DNA of 64,000 nt from Nitratireductor basaltis (lineage in GTDB: Bacteria; Pseudomonadota; Alphaproteobacteria; Rhizobiales; Rhizobiaceae). Shown here piece by piece: positions 11,590-20,057 of this stretch. The stretch lies in NCBI RefSeq assembly GCF_000733725.1, contig NZ_JMQM01000001.1, positions 1,302,001 to 1,366,000 of the forward strand, given 5' to 3'. A program made the translations under genes and the position numbers. The notes under the pieces are model-generated. The model saw only the letters and a program-made list of their open reading frames with translations. It was not told the origin of the DNA and searched no databases. Every line of letters starts with the position of its first letter. Within the stretch, counting starts at the first letter, position 1.

Positions 11590-12468
11590 ATGCGTTCAAT
11601 GCTCTTCGTTCCAGGTGATTCTGAGCGCAAGATGGAAAAGGCGCTCACCAGCGGGGCCGATGTTCTGATTCTGGACCTTGAGGATTCGGTTTCAGCGGCG
11701 AACAAGGAGCTTGCGCGCAAGATTACGAGCGGATTCCTGAGCGCCCATGAAGGGGGCGGAACCCCTGCCCTTCATGTTCGCGTCAATGCGCTCGATACAG
11801 GGCTCACACAAGGCGATCTCGATGCGGTGATGGGCGCGAAACCTGCGTGCATCATGCTTCCCAAGGCCGAAAGCGGTGAAGACGTCGCGCGGCTGGCCGC
11901 GATGTTGCGGGTGAGCGAGGCGAAAGCCGGCATCGAGGATGGCACCACGGCGATCCTGCCGATCATCACCGAGACGCCGCAGGCAGTTCTCAACGCCGCC
12001 ACCTACCGCCATGCAAGCGACAGGCTCACCGGCCTCACCTGGGGCGCGGAGGACCTTTCAGCCGCCATTGGCGCGCGCGCGACACGTGACGCGCAAGGTC
12101 GATACACGCCGGTCTTCCAGCATGCCCGTACAGTGACGATTCTTGCCGCCAGCGCCGTAGGCGTGGCCGCAGTTGACACCGTCTATCCGAATTTCCGCGA
12201 TGAAGAGGGTTTCCGCCGCGACTGTATCGAAAGCGAGCGGGACGGATTTACCGCGCGCATGGCGATCCATCCCGCACAGGTGCCTGTCATCAACGAGGTC
12301 TTCACCCCATCGGCAGATGCCATCGAAAAAGCGCAGCGCCTTCTCGATGCCGTGTCGCAACAGGGCGATGCGGGCGTCATAGCGCTTGATGGCGAGATGG
12401 TGGACCGGCCGCATATCCTGAGAGCCGAACGGGTTCTGGATCGCGCCAGGGCGGCTGGCGCGCTCTAG
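11590..12468 (+). CDS. CitE-like CoA ester lyase (HpcH/HpaI superfamily)
   Basis: 292 residues. Family features are RSMLFVPGDSERKMEKAL at the N-terminus, VLILDLEDSV for acidic metal ligands, IITETPQAVLNAATY, the WGAEDLSAAIGA stretch and the C-terminal KMAIHP-like segment MAIHPAQVPVINE. It is a TIM-barrel, Mg-dependent lyase of the citrate lyase beta / malyl-CoA lyase type, cleaving a beta-hydroxyacyl-CoA. Co-directional with the MaoC dehydratase, with GGGAAAAAG before its ATG. Ends 6 bp from the convergent flavin reductase gene. Alternatives: malyl-CoA or citramalyl-CoA lyase. Confidence 0.9.
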   Translation: MRSMLFVPGDSERKMEKALTSGADVLILDLEDSVSAANKELARKITSGFLSAHEGGGTPALHVRVNALDTGLTQGDLDAVMGAKPACIMLPKAESGEDVARLAAMLRVSEAKAGIEDGTTAILPIITETPQAVLNAATYRHASDRLTGLTWGAEDLSAAIGARATRDAQGRYTPVFQHARTVTILAASAVGVAAVDTVYPNFRDEEGFRRDCIESERDGFTARMAIHPAQVPVINEVFTPSADAIEKAQRLLDAVSQQGDAGVIALDGEMVDRPHILRAERVLDRARAAGAL

Positions 12469-12474
12469 CTGCCT

Positions 12475-13092
12475 TCAGTCCTCCCTGCGCTCGCTCCAAC
12501 GCGGACGCCGCATGGAGAAGGTTTCGGTCACGGCCGTGTAGTCCATATAGCCAAGGCGTGCGAGCGTCTGTGCCTTTGTGATGTCGAACAAGCCATCGAC
12601 GATCATCACGTCGTCCATGTGAATGCCGACCACCTCGCCCATGACAACACTCACGCCGGCAGGTGCGCCATCCAGCCCTTTGGGCTGCAGCACATCCACC
12701 ACCTTGCACTCCAGCGCGGCTGGAGCCTCGGCAACGCGCGGAGCAGAGATGTGACGGCATACGGCCTCTGTGAGCCCGGCCACCTCGAACTCGTTCACAC
12801 CTTCGGGCGCATCTATGGCCGAGAGGTTCATCTGTTCGGCGAGCTTCCGGCTGACGATATTGACAACGAACTCCCCGGTTTCAGCAGCAATCGAACAGCT
12901 GTCTTTCACCCCTTCGGACGAGAAGAGAACCAGATGCGGGTTTGTCGAGATGGCATTGAAGAAGGAATAAGGCGCGAGATTGGCCGTACCATCCTTTCGC
13001 CGCGAGGAAATCCAGCCGATGGGCCGCGGCGCGACCAGCGCCTTGAAAGGGTCATGCGGCAGGCCATGGCCTACGTTTGGTTCGTAAAACAT
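12475..13092 (-). CDS. Flavin reductase-like FMN-binding protein
   Basis: 205 residues. FKALVAPRPIGWISSRRKDG followed by NLAPYSFFNAISTNPHLVLF is the signature of the flavin reductase-like (split-barrel, FMN-binding) family. Members reduce free flavin with NAD(P)H or act as FMN-binding oxidoreductases. The ATG shares its A with the last base of the upstream nitroreductase stop (TGATG), so the two are translationally coupled. The partner monooxygenase, if there is one, is not in the window. Confidence 0.87.
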   Translation of the reverse strand: MFYEPNVGHGLPHDPFKALVAPRPIGWISSRRKDGTANLAPYSFFNAISTNPHLVLFSSEGVKDSCSIAAETGEFVVNIVSRKLAEQMNLSAIDAPEGVNEFEVAGLTEAVCRHISAPRVAEAPAALECKVVDVLQPKGLDGAPAGVSVVMGEVVGIHMDDVMIVDGLFDITKAQTLARLGYMDYTAVTETFSMRRPRWSERRED

Positions 13093-13697
13093 CAGGCTTC
13101 CACCCAGGGGCCGGAATATTCGCGCACCAGTTCATTGTGATCGGGACGCACACGGTCGGGCACATCGCCGTGGTGACGGCCAAGATGAATGAAGCCCACG
13201 ACCTTTTCATGTGGCGCCACGCCCAGCAGTTCCTTGCCCTCTGGGATATCGGAGTACCAGTTGGTGATCATGTTGGTGCCGAAGCCAAGCGCATTGGCAG
13301 CAAGCATCAGATTGTAGGCAGCCATGCCCGCTGCAAGAAACTGCTCCCATTCGGGGATCTTCACGTGATCCTCGACGGCGCAAACAACACCGATGACGAG
13401 TGGTGCGCGCGAGAAGCGCGTCAGCTCCTGCTCGCGCCTTGCGGGCGACATTTCCCCTTCCCGCTCCTCGGCCAGGACCGCGAGCATTTCGCCCACCTTG
13501 TGGCGCATGTCGCTGCGGTAAAGGATGAAGCGCCACGGGTTGAGCTTGCCATGATCGGGCACACGGCTTGCAGCCTTCAACATGATGTCGAGTTCTTCCG
13601 GCGTCGGTTCAGGCCCGGTCAGCTCCGGAATGGGTGCAGAGCGACGGCTCATGAGAAAATCGAGAACAGCCTTGTTCAACGCTTGTACTCCAGTCAT
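13092..13697 (-). CDS. Nitroreductase-family protein
   Basis: 201 residues from the ATG at 13697 (MTGVQALNKAVLDFLMSRRS). The FMN-dependent nitroreductase fold is indicated by RRSAP...L, RVPDHGKLNPWRFILY and AANALGFGTNMITNW. The short YdjA-like group matches best. These are NAD(P)H-dependent reductases of broad or unknown substrate. An alternative TTG start 33 bp upstream lacks a ribosome site. Its stop overlaps the start of the flavin reductase gene, so the two form a two-gene operon of FMN proteins. Confidence 0.88.
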   Translation of the reverse strand: MTGVQALNKAVLDFLMSRRSAPIPELTGPEPTPEELDIMLKAASRVPDHGKLNPWRFILYRSDMRHKVGEMLAVLAEEREGEMSPARREQELTRFSRAPLVIGVVCAVEDHVKIPEWEQFLAAGMAAYNLMLAANALGFGTNMITNWYSDIPEGKELLGVAPHEKVVGFIHLGRHHGDVPDRVRPDHNELVREYSGPWVEA

Positions 13698-13745
13698 GTG
13701 ATCAGTGGGAACGCCGTGGTTTAGCGGCAAAGAGAAGCCTTGAAA

Positions 13746-14738
13746 ATGCCACCTGTTTACGCTTCAACGCAAGGCATGAGCTTCTTCCGCACTTGCCTAC
13801 GCTTCATTTGCCTGATTGCTGCCCTTTCAGCAGGGATCGCTTCATCGAACGCTCAGGAATCGGAAACGCCAGAGCTTGATCTGGAAGTACCCGGCATCAC
13901 CGAATTTGCAGCACCCGAGAATCCGGCCTCGCTCGCAATTGGTGCCAGCGGCTCGGTCATGCTCTCCGCACAACTTACAGAAGATGGCGAAGAAATTCCC
14001 AAAGGTCTTGTCTGGCGCGTCTTTTCACCCGTTCCCGGTCCGGATGGCACCCTGCCTCTGGTCGCGACGGCGGAAGGCGGCACGGAGATATTCGATCTGC
14101 CGCCTGGAAGCTATCTCGTGCACGCCGCCTATGGGCGGGCGGGCGCGACCAAGCGCATCACGGTTGGCTCCGAAGACAAGCGCGAGGTTTTCGTTCTGGA
14201 TGCGGGCGGCTTGAAGCTTGATGCAATGCTGGCTGATGGCGGGCGAATTCCGGCCAATCGACTGCGTTTCTCGATCTATGAGAAGGATCCCGACGCCACC
14301 GGCGAACGCGCCCTGATTGTTCCCGACATCAAACCAGGCTCCGTTGTGCGCCTCAATGCCGGCACCTATCACGTCGAATCGACCTATGGTTCGGTCAATG
14401 CTGTGATCCGGTCGGATATCAGGGTTGGCGCGGGCGAATTGACGGAGGCGACGGTCGAACACCGTGCGGCTCAGCTCACGATGAAGCTCGTGCGTGAATC
14501 CGGTGGTGAGGCCATTGCCGACACGGCCTGGTCGATCCTTACCGAGTCTGGCGAGATTGTCCGGGAGATGGTCGGCGCCTATGCCAGCATGGTGCTTGCG
14601 GAAGGCGAATACACGGTCGTCGCCAAGAATCGTGATCGCATATACCAGAAGGACTTCACCGTCGTGCCGGGCCGCAACCGTGATGTGGAGCTTCTGCCTG
14701 AAAACCTGGCCGAGACGCCAGACGGCTTCATCGACTAG
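13746..14738 (+). CDS. Exported protein of unknown function with repeated beta-sandwich-like segments
   Basis: 330 residues. The hydrophobic stretch CLRFICLIAALSAGIASSNAQ near the N-terminus looks like a cleavable signal peptide. The rest is acidic, with three segments of the form 'GTEIFDLPPGSYLVHAAYG', 'GSVVRLNAGTYHVESTYG' and 'AYASMVLAEGEYTVVAKN'. These resemble the transthyretin-like or carboxypeptidase-regulatory beta-sandwich pattern. No catalytic motif is visible. ATG 13746 follows GAGAAG at 8-nt spacing; ATG 13776 is the alternative and would still keep the signal peptide. Divergent from the nitroreductase gene. Confidence 0.78.
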   Translation: MPPVYASTQGMSFFRTCLRFICLIAALSAGIASSNAQESETPELDLEVPGITEFAAPENPASLAIGASGSVMLSAQLTEDGEEIPKGLVWRVFSPVPGPDGTLPLVATAEGGTEIFDLPPGSYLVHAAYGRAGATKRITVGSEDKREVFVLDAGGLKLDAMLADGGRIPANRLRFSIYEKDPDATGERALIVPDIKPGSVVRLNAGTYHVESTYGSVNAVIRSDIRVGAGELTEATVEHRAAQLTMKLVRESGGEAIADTAWSILTESGEIVREMVGAYASMVLAEGEYTVVAKNRDRIYQKDFTVVPGRNRDVELLPENLAETPDGFID

Positions 14739-14758
14739 GTTCGCCACCCATCAAGAAA

Positions 14759-14785
14759 AAGGCCGGGGCGAGATGCACCGGCCTT
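14759..14785. terminator. Bidirectional terminator between convergent genes
   Basis: AAGGCCGG / CCGGCCTT form an 8-bp stem around an 11-nt loop. On the plus strand CTTTC follows, and on the minus strand a run of T (from the AAAAA at 14756) follows. It is placed symmetrically between the exported-protein gene and thrS, so it probably serves both. Confidence 0.82.
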
Positions 14786-14792
14786 CTTTCAT

Positions 14793-16766
14793 TCAGGATG
14801 CCTTGCGACGAATGAGGTCGGGAGGCGTTGCCTCATCGCTCAGTTTCGCCAGTGCCTCATCCAGCGTCATCGAAGCCTGGTCACGTGAGCCAAGGCGGCG
14901 GATATTGACCGTGCCTTCCTCAGCCTCACGCTTGCCGCAGACCAGGATCACGGGGACCTTGGCCATGCTGTGCTCGCGGACCTTGTAATTGATCTTCTCG
15001 TTTCGAAGATCGGTCTCGGCCAGCAAACCTGCGCGCCTCAGCTTGTCGGCCACTTCAATGGCATAGTCGTCAGCCTCGGAGGTGATCGTCGCGACCACCA
15101 CCTGCAATGGTGCAAACCAGAGCGGGAAATGGCCGGCATAATTCTCGATCAGAATACCGAGGAAGCGTTCCATGGATCCGCAGATGGCGCGGTGGACCAT
15201 GACGGGCTGTTTCTTCTCCGAATCCCTGTCGATATAGAAGGCACCGAAGCGTTCGGGCAGATTGAAGTCGATCTGCGTCGTGCCGCACTGCCACTGGCGA
15301 CCGATGGCATCTTTCAGCACGTAGTCGAACTTCGGACCGTAGAACGCGCCGTCGCCGGGATTGATCGCCGTCTTGATGCGACCGCCCGAACGTTCGGCAA
15401 TCTGCTCCAGAACGCCTGCCATGATCTCTTCGGCATGATCCCACAGCGCATCATCGCCAACGCGCTTTTCGGGCCGCGTGGAGAAATAGACCGTGATCTC
15501 CTCGAAGCCGAAATCGGCATAGGTGGACAGGATCAGATCGTTGATCTTCAGGCATTCCTCGGCCAGCTGATCCTCGGTGCAGAAGATATGCGCGTCGTCC
15601 TGGGTGAAGCCGCGAACGCGCATCAGACCATGCAAAGCGCCGGAAGGCTCGTAGCGATGGACGGCACCAAATTCTGCAAAGCGGATAGGCAGATCGCGGT
15701 AGGACTTCAAGCCATGCTTGAAGATCTGCACGTGACCCGGGCAGTTCATCGGCTTCAGCGCGAAAGTACGCTTGTCCTCCGCCTCTTCATCGGCACAGGT
15801 GACCGCGAACATGTTCTCCTTGTACCAGCCCCAGTGACCGGAGGTCTGCCAGAGCGAGTTGTCGAGAACCTGCGGAGCGTTGACCTCCTCATACTCGCCT
15901 TCCAGCCTGCGGCGCATATAGCCGACAAGGTTCTGGAACATGCGCCAGCCCTTGGAGTGCCAGAAGACGACGCCGGGGCCTTCTTCCTGAAAATGGAACA
16001 GGTCCATTTCTCGGCCAAGGCGACGGTGATCGCGCTTCTCGGCCTCTTCCAGCATGTGCATATACTGGTCAAGCTGCTCCTGCGTCTGCCAGGCGGTGCC
16101 GTAGATGCGGGTCAGCATCGGATTGTTGGAATCACCGCGCCAATAGGCACCGGCGACCTTCATCAGCTTGAAAGCCTTGCCGATCTGCCCGGTGGAGACC
16201 ATGTGCGGGCCGCGGCAGAGATCGAACCAATCGCCCTGCGCATAGATTTTCACATCCTGATCTTCGGGAATGGCATCGATGAGCTCGACCTTGTAGGCCT
16301 CGCCCTTCTCCTCAAAAACCTTCTTCGCCTTGTCGCGTGCCCAGACTTCCTTGGTGAAAGGCTTGTTGCGCGCGATGATCTCCGCCATCTTCTTTTCGAT
16401 CTTCGGGAAATCGTCGGGCGTGAAGGGCTCTTCGCGGGCGAAATCGTAGTAGAAGCCGTTCTCTATGACGGGTCCAATGGTCACCTGCGTATCCGGCCAA
16501 AGTTCCTGTACGGCTTCGGCCAGCACATGCGCACAGTCATGGCGGATCAGTTCGAGCGCACGCGGATCTTCGCGGGTGATGATCTCGACAGCGCCAGCCC
16601 GACCGATCGGGTCCGCAAGGTCGCGCACATCCCCATCGAGCGCATAGGCAACAGCTTTCTTGGAGAGCGATTTCGAGATGGAAGCGGCAAGCTCGCCACC
16701 GGACATTCCCGCATCGACTTCGCGGCTCGAACCATCGGGGAAGGTAATGGAAATGGCATCAGCCAT
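14793..16766 (-). CDS. thrS: Threonyl-tRNA synthetase
   Basis: 657 residues. It charges tRNA-Thr. Domains in order: the TGS domain ([12 protein letters not shown], residues 6-17), the editing domain with HDCAH near 75, the class II core with [19 protein letters not shown] and [17 protein letters not shown], then motif 3 around [15 protein letters not shown] and the anticodon-binding domain. The start at 16766 is supported by AGGAG 9 nt upstream. The longer open frame reads through the intergenic repeat and is not coding. A 622-codon frame on the plus strand is a shadow. Confidence 0.97.
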   Translation of the reverse strand: MADAISITFPDGSSREVDAGMSGGELAASISKSLSKKAVAYALDGDVRDLADPIGRAGAVEIITREDPRALELIRHDCAHVLAEAVQELWPDTQVTIGPVIENGFYYDFAREEPFTPDDFPKIEKKMAEIIARNKPFTKEVWARDKAKKVFEEKGEAYKVELIDAIPEDQDVKIYAQGDWFDLCRGPHMVSTGQIGKAFKLMKVAGAYWRGDSNNPMLTRIYGTAWQTQEQLDQYMHMLEEAEKRDHRRLGREMDLFHFQEEGPGVVFWHSKGWRMFQNLVGYMRRRLEGEYEEVNAPQVLDNSLWQTSGHWGWYKENMFAVTCADEEAEDKRTFALKPMNCPGHVQIFKHGLKSYRDLPIRFAEFGAVHRYEPSGALHGLMRVRGFTQDDAHIFCTEDQLAEECLKINDLILSTYADFGFEEITVYFSTRPEKRVGDDALWDHAEEIMAGVLEQIAERSGGRIKTAINPGDGAFYGPKFDYVLKDAIGRQWQCGTTQIDFNLPERFGAFYIDRDSEKKQPVMVHRAICGSMERFLGILIENYAGHFPLWFAPLQVVVATITSEADDYAIEVADKLRRAGLLAETDLRNEKINYKVREHSMAKVPVILVCGKREAEEGTVNIRRLGSRDQASMTLDEALAKLSDEATPPDLIRRKAS

Positions 16767-16867
16767 GGGGTTTCTCCTATCCAGTCCCGCCAACGAGCGC
16801 GGGTGGTGATGAAGTGTATGGTGCGGGAGGCGGTTTAGCGGGTGTGGTGCGAGGGGTAAAGGGGGGA

Positions 16868-16954
16868 TGAAGTGGGTAGTAGTTAGTGGGTAGTGGGTGG
16901 ATCCGAAAGGTGACGCCAAGGATTCACTACCTACTACCTACTACGCACCCTTCA
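16868..16954. repeat. Heptad-repeat inverted repeat between yidD and thrS
   Basis: The left arm (16868-16895) contains TAGTAGT-TAGTGGG-TAGTGGG in exact 7-nt register. The right arm (16925-16954) is the complementary series CACTACC-TACTACC-TACTACG. The arms pair with a 2-nt gap and a 29-nt loop, forming a long imperfect hairpin. The right arm meets the yidD stop codon. It could end or stabilise transcripts between yidD and thrS. Related heptads occur at 23060-23087 and 23786-23820. Confidence 0.75.
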
Positions 16955-17215
16955 CTCCGGCACCCGATCTATTCCGCTCGTGCCACCCGGACCGCATCGC
17001 GCGACGCGGCGGAGCGAGAGCCAACCTCCCCGCAGCAGTCCGTGGCGGGCGATGGCCTCATAGGCGTATTCGGAACATGTCGGCAGATGGCGGCAGGTGT
17101 TTCCGATGAAGCCTGAAAGGGTCAACTGGTAAAGGCGCACGAAGCTGACGCCGAGTACCCGCCCCGGCGTCTTGCGCCAAGGCCTCTGCCAATTGCGGGA
17201 ATAGCGTCTTGTCAT
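16952..17215 (-). CDS. yidD: Membrane protein insertion efficiency factor YidD
   Basis: 87 residues. The small YidD/DUF37 family pattern is clear: YQLTLSGFIGNTCRHLPTCSEYAYEAI followed by GLLRGGWLSLRRVARCGPGG, with three cysteines. The protein associates with the inner membrane and helps YidC-dependent insertion. It begins 5 bp after the stop of the NifU-like gene and is probably cotranscribed with it. In many bacteria yidD sits by rnpA and yidC. The position between a scaffold gene and thrS is, as I recall, usual for this order. Confidence 0.92.
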   Translation of the reverse strand: MTRRYSRNWQRPWRKTPGRVLGVSFVRLYQLTLSGFIGNTCRHLPTCSEYAYEAIARHGLLRGGWLSLRRVARCGPGGTSGIDRVPE

Positions 17216-17220
17216 GACAG

Positions 17221-17667
17221 TCAGGCCGCCTGCCCGGCCCTCGCCTTCTCGATCTGCTCGATGCAGTCCACAACCGCGTCGAAGGTCAGAAGCGTGGAGG
17301 CATGGCGCGCCTTGTAGGCACGCACCGGCTCCAGATATTTCAGATCCGCAAAACGCCCGTCAGGCGGCGGGCCATTTTCCTTCAGCATGCGCTCCATGGT
17401 CTGGCGGAGTTCTTTCAACTCAGCGGTTGATGCGCCCACCACATTTTCGGCCATGATGGACGAGGAAGCCTGTCCAAGAGCACAGGCCCGGACTTCATGG
17501 GCAAAATCCGTCACCACACCGTCCTCCATCGTCAGATCGACGAGCACCGTCGAGCCGCAGAGCTTGGAATGCGCTTTCGCAGTGGCATCGGGGTTTTCCA
17601 GACGCCCGATACGCCCGATATTGCCAGCAAAGGCCAGAATTTTCGCGTTGTAGACGTCGTCGATCAT
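17221..17667 (-). CDS. NifU/IscU-like iron-sulfur scaffold protein, third cysteine replaced
   Basis: 148 residues of the NifU N-terminal fold. Two scaffold cysteines are visible: Cys37 in KLCGSTV and Cys62 in RACALGQAS. Where IscU has its third ligand (the LHCS motif) this protein reads ARHASTL, with His122 kept and Ala123 in place of cysteine. A further Cys135 is close by. It may therefore bind clusters differently, or serve as a specialised scaffold rather than the main one. No other Fe-S assembly genes (sufBCDS) are in the window. Cotranscribed with yidD and divergent from folE. Confidence 0.88.
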   Translation of the reverse strand: MIDDVYNAKILAFAGNIGRIGRLENPDATAKAHSKLCGSTVLVDLTMEDGVVTDFAHEVRACALGQASSSIMAENVVGASTAELKELRQTMERMLKENGPPPDGRFADLKYLEPVRAYKARHASTLLTFDAVVDCIEQIEKARAGQAA

Positions 17668-17718
17668 TATTTTCCGGTCCCGGGCCCTGCTGGGGCAAGA
17701 CGCATCCGCCCCTGCACC

Positions 17719-17747
17719 TTTAACAAAAGCGCCTGAGCCGTTATATA
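17719..17747 (+). promoter_or_regulatory. Possible promoter of folE
   Basis: TTTAAC (17719) and TATATA (17742) are separated by 17 nt, and lie about 160 nt upstream of the folE start and before the candidate leader ORF. The match to the sigma-70 consensus is partial, and the region is shared with the divergent NifU-like gene. Confidence 0.35.
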
Positions 17748-17784
17748 AGTACGGCTACCGGTTGAGGGCAAGGAGGCGAAGGCC

Positions 17785-17820
17785 ATGCTCCACCGGGCCG
17801 CATGCCGCTTTCGGGACTGA
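17785..17820 (+). CDS. Candidate leader peptide upstream of folE (11 codons)
   Basis: ATG at 17785 preceded by AAGGAGG with an 8-nt spacer, the best Shine-Dalgarno in this part of the window. It is followed by MLHRAACRFRD and a TGA at 17818. It lies in the 5' leader of folE, 84 bp before its ATG. The excellent ribosome site on so short a frame suggests a translated regulatory uORF, but no recognised attenuator hairpin follows. Chance occurrence cannot be excluded. Confidence 0.35.
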   Translation: MLHRAACRFRD

Positions 17821-17904
17821 CGTTAAAGAGTTCGTCCGCGCCCGTGAAAGGATGTGACCGTTCAACTCGTTCCGGCTCCGATCGGGACTACGGGAGACGC
17901 CTTT

Positions 17905-18552
17905 ATGGACGCAATTCTCAAGAACCAGAAGCACGCCGACACTTCAGCCAAGGCCGCAGCGGATTCCGCTTCCACCTCTCATGCAGCACGTCCGGATCGT
18001 GCGGAAGTTGAAGAGGCCGTTTTGACCCTGTTGCGCTGGGTCGGCGAGGATCCGAAGCGTGAAGGTCTCATCGAGACCCCCGCGCGCGTGGCGAAAGCCT
18101 ATGCGGAAATGTTCTCCGGTTACGAGCAGGACGCCGCGGAGGAGCTTGGCCGCACCTTCGAGGAAGTCGCAGGCTATGATGACATCGTTCTCATGCGCGA
18201 CCTCTCGTTCCATTCCCATTGCGAGCACCACATGGTGCCAATTATCGGCAAGGCCCATGTCGCCTATCTGCCCGACGGCAAGGTGGTCGGTCTTTCTAAG
18301 ATCGCCCGCGTGGTCGACATCTATGCACGCCGCCTGCAGACGCAGGAGGCCATGACGGCGCAGATCGCCGGCGTCATCCAGGATGTGCTGCAGCCACGCG
18401 GCGTGGCCGTGATGGTTGAGGCAGAGCATATGTGCATGGCAATGCGCGGCATCCGAAAGCAGGGATCGACGACGATCACGACGCGCTTTACCGGCGAGTT
18501 CAGAAACAACAACGAGGAACAGCAGCGTTTCCTCTCGCTCATCCGGGGCTGA
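17905..18552 (+). CDS. folE: GTP cyclohydrolase I
   Basis: 215 residues. It converts GTP to dihydroneopterin triphosphate, the first step of folate synthesis. The zinc site is visible as Cys106 in [10 protein letters not shown] plus Cys177 in [11 protein letters not shown]. The core [20 protein letters not shown] is canonical. A variable, Ala/Ser-rich N-terminal tail (about 30 residues) precedes the domain. ATG 17905 is preceded by GGGAGAC; a GTG 51 bp upstream is possible but has poor spacing. It is 8 bp from hisI. Confidence 0.95.
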   Translation: MDAILKNQKHADTSAKAAADSASTSHAARPDRAEVEEAVLTLLRWVGEDPKREGLIETPARVAKAYAEMFSGYEQDAAEELGRTFEEVAGYDDIVLMRDLSFHSHCEHHMVPIIGKAHVAYLPDGKVVGLSKIARVVDIYARRLQTQEAMTAQIAGVIQDVLQPRGVAVMVEAEHMCMAMRGIRKQGSTTITTRFTGEFRNNNEEQQRFLSLIRG

Positions 18553-18560
18553 TTTCCCAC

Positions 18561-18989
18561 ATGAATGCCATGTCCTTCACGCCGCCCCCTGCGGACAAGA
18601 AACGTCTTGAGCAGGGTGCGGAGTTCACGCCGCGCTTTGACGAAAAAGGTCTCGTGACCACCGTTGTCACGGAAAGCGAAACGGGCCGCCTGCTGATGGT
18701 TGCCCACATGAATGCAGAAGCGCTCGCACTCACGCTTCAGACCGGCATTGCCCATTACTGGTCGCGTTCGCGCAAGAGCCTTTGGAAGAAGGGCGAGACC
18801 TCGGGCAACATGCAGCGGGTGCATGCCATTGAAACCGATTGCGACCAGGACGTGCTTCACCTGAAGGTTCATGTTGAAGGCGATGGCGTCTCCTGCCACA
18901 CGGGCGCGCATTCGTGCTTCTACCGCCAGGTCGAGCTGGTGGACGGACAACCACGGCTCGTTGCGCATGAGCATCTGTCACAAAAGTGA
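18561..18989 (+). CDS. hisI: Phosphoribosyl-AMP cyclohydrolase
   Basis: 142 residues, HisI domain alone (no HisE fusion). It opens the adenine ring of PR-AMP in histidine synthesis. The Mg-binding aspartates are in ETDCDQD (Asp93, Asp95, Asp97), with the zinc cysteines Cys94, Cys112 and Cys119 in [32 protein letters not shown] is the usual substrate loop. It starts 8 bp after folE, so the two cotranscribe although they serve different pathways; both act on purine nucleotide rings. Confidence 0.95.
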   Translation: MNAMSFTPPPADKKRLEQGAEFTPRFDEKGLVTTVVTESETGRLLMVAHMNAEALALTLQTGIAHYWSRSRKSLWKKGETSGNMQRVHAIETDCDQDVLHLKVHVEGDGVSCHTGAHSCFYRQVELVDGQPRLVAHEHLSQK

Positions 18990-19079
18990 TATCGAATTGG
19001 GCGCAACCGCCGCAGCTTCATCGCGTTTATCCCTCATTCACCACCTTGCGCTATAATGCGCGAGGATGAGGAGTTTCCG

Positions 19080-20057
19080 ATGCTCGACTGGGCCTCCATA
19101 CGCACAAGACCGGTGGAACGTGAACCGGTTTCACCACCGCCGGATCTGGTAGAACCGGAGAAGCCTCCGCGTCATGGCATCGCGCTTGCGCTTGGCGGTG
19201 GCGCTGCTCGTGGCTGGGCCCATATCGGTGTCCTGCGTGCCCTAGATGAAGCGGGTGTGCGCATTGACATGATTGCCGGCACCTCCATCGGCGCTCTGGT
19301 TGGTGGCTGCTATCTGGCGGGCAAGCTGGACGAGCTGGAAGAATTCGCCCGCTCGCTCACCAAACGGCGGATCCTCGGTCTCCTGGACCTCAATTTCGGC
19401 GGCAGCGGTCTGTTTGGCGGGATGAAGCTGACCACCCGGATGCAGGAGCATCTGGAAGGCATCACATTCGACGATCTCTCCAAGCCATTTGTGTGCGTAG
19501 CCGCGGAGATCCGTACAGGACATGAAATCTGGCTTTCCTCCGGCTCGTTGATCACGGCCATGCGCGCCTCCTATGCGCTGCCTGGTGTGTTCGAACCGGT
19601 CGTCTGCAACAAGCGCGTGCTGATCGACGGCGCCCTGGTCAATCCGGTTCCGGTATCGGTTTGTCGCGCGCATGAGCAGCCGCTCGTGGTCGCAGTCAAT
19701 CTGCATTATGATCTTTTCGGACGGGCTGCCGTCATCAAGCACTCTGCCGATCTGCCCGAGAAGGAAGGCAAGCCTGCCGATGGCACCAAGACGCCATTGG
19801 TCGTCGACCGCGGTCCGAGCCAACGCGATGCGCGGCTCGGTATCACCGGCGTGATGGTCGAGGCTTTCAACATCATCCAGGACCGCATTTCGCGTGCCCG
19901 CATGGCAGGTGACCCGCCTGACCTGTCGTTGCAGCCGAAGCTCGGGCATATCGGCCTGACCGAATTCTACCGCGCGGATGAGGCGATCCGCCTTGGATAC
20001 CAGGCGACCAAGGCACAGCTTGAAGAGATGGATCGCCTTCTGACCGTTCTGGGCTAG
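19080..20057 (+). CDS. Patatin-like phospholipase (RssA/NTE type)
   Basis: 325 residues. The patatin fold shows an oxyanion loop GGGAARG at 39-45, the nucleophile Ser69 in GTSIG, and the catalytic Asp183 in DGA. No transmembrane segment is seen, so it is probably cytoplasmic or peripheral, acting on phospholipid or lysophospholipid acyl esters. GAGGAG precedes ATG 19080; the upstream ATG at 19056 lacks one. Its TAG stop shares three bases with the stop of the converging recJ (palindromic CTAG). Confidence 0.9.
   Translation: MLDWASIRTRPVEREPVSPPPDLVEPEKPPRHGIALALGGGAARGWAHIGVLRALDEAGVRIDMIAGTSIGALVGGCYLAGKLDELEEFARSLTKRRILGLLDLNFGGSGLFGGMKLTTRMQEHLEGITFDDLSKPFVCVAAEIRTGHEIWLSSGSLITAMRASYALPGVFEPVVCNKRVLIDGALVNPVPVSVCRAHEQPLVVAVNLHYDLFGRAAVIKHSADLPEKEGKPADGTKTPLVVDRGPSQRDARLGITGVMVEAFNIIQDRISRARMAGDPPDLSLQPKLGHIGLTEFYRADEAIRLGYQATKAQLEEMDRLLTVLG

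Noticed and set aside
14970-16838. 622-codon plus-strand frame antisense to thrS
   Set aside because: A shadow of codon bias; no family pattern, while thrS on the other strand is fully recognisable.
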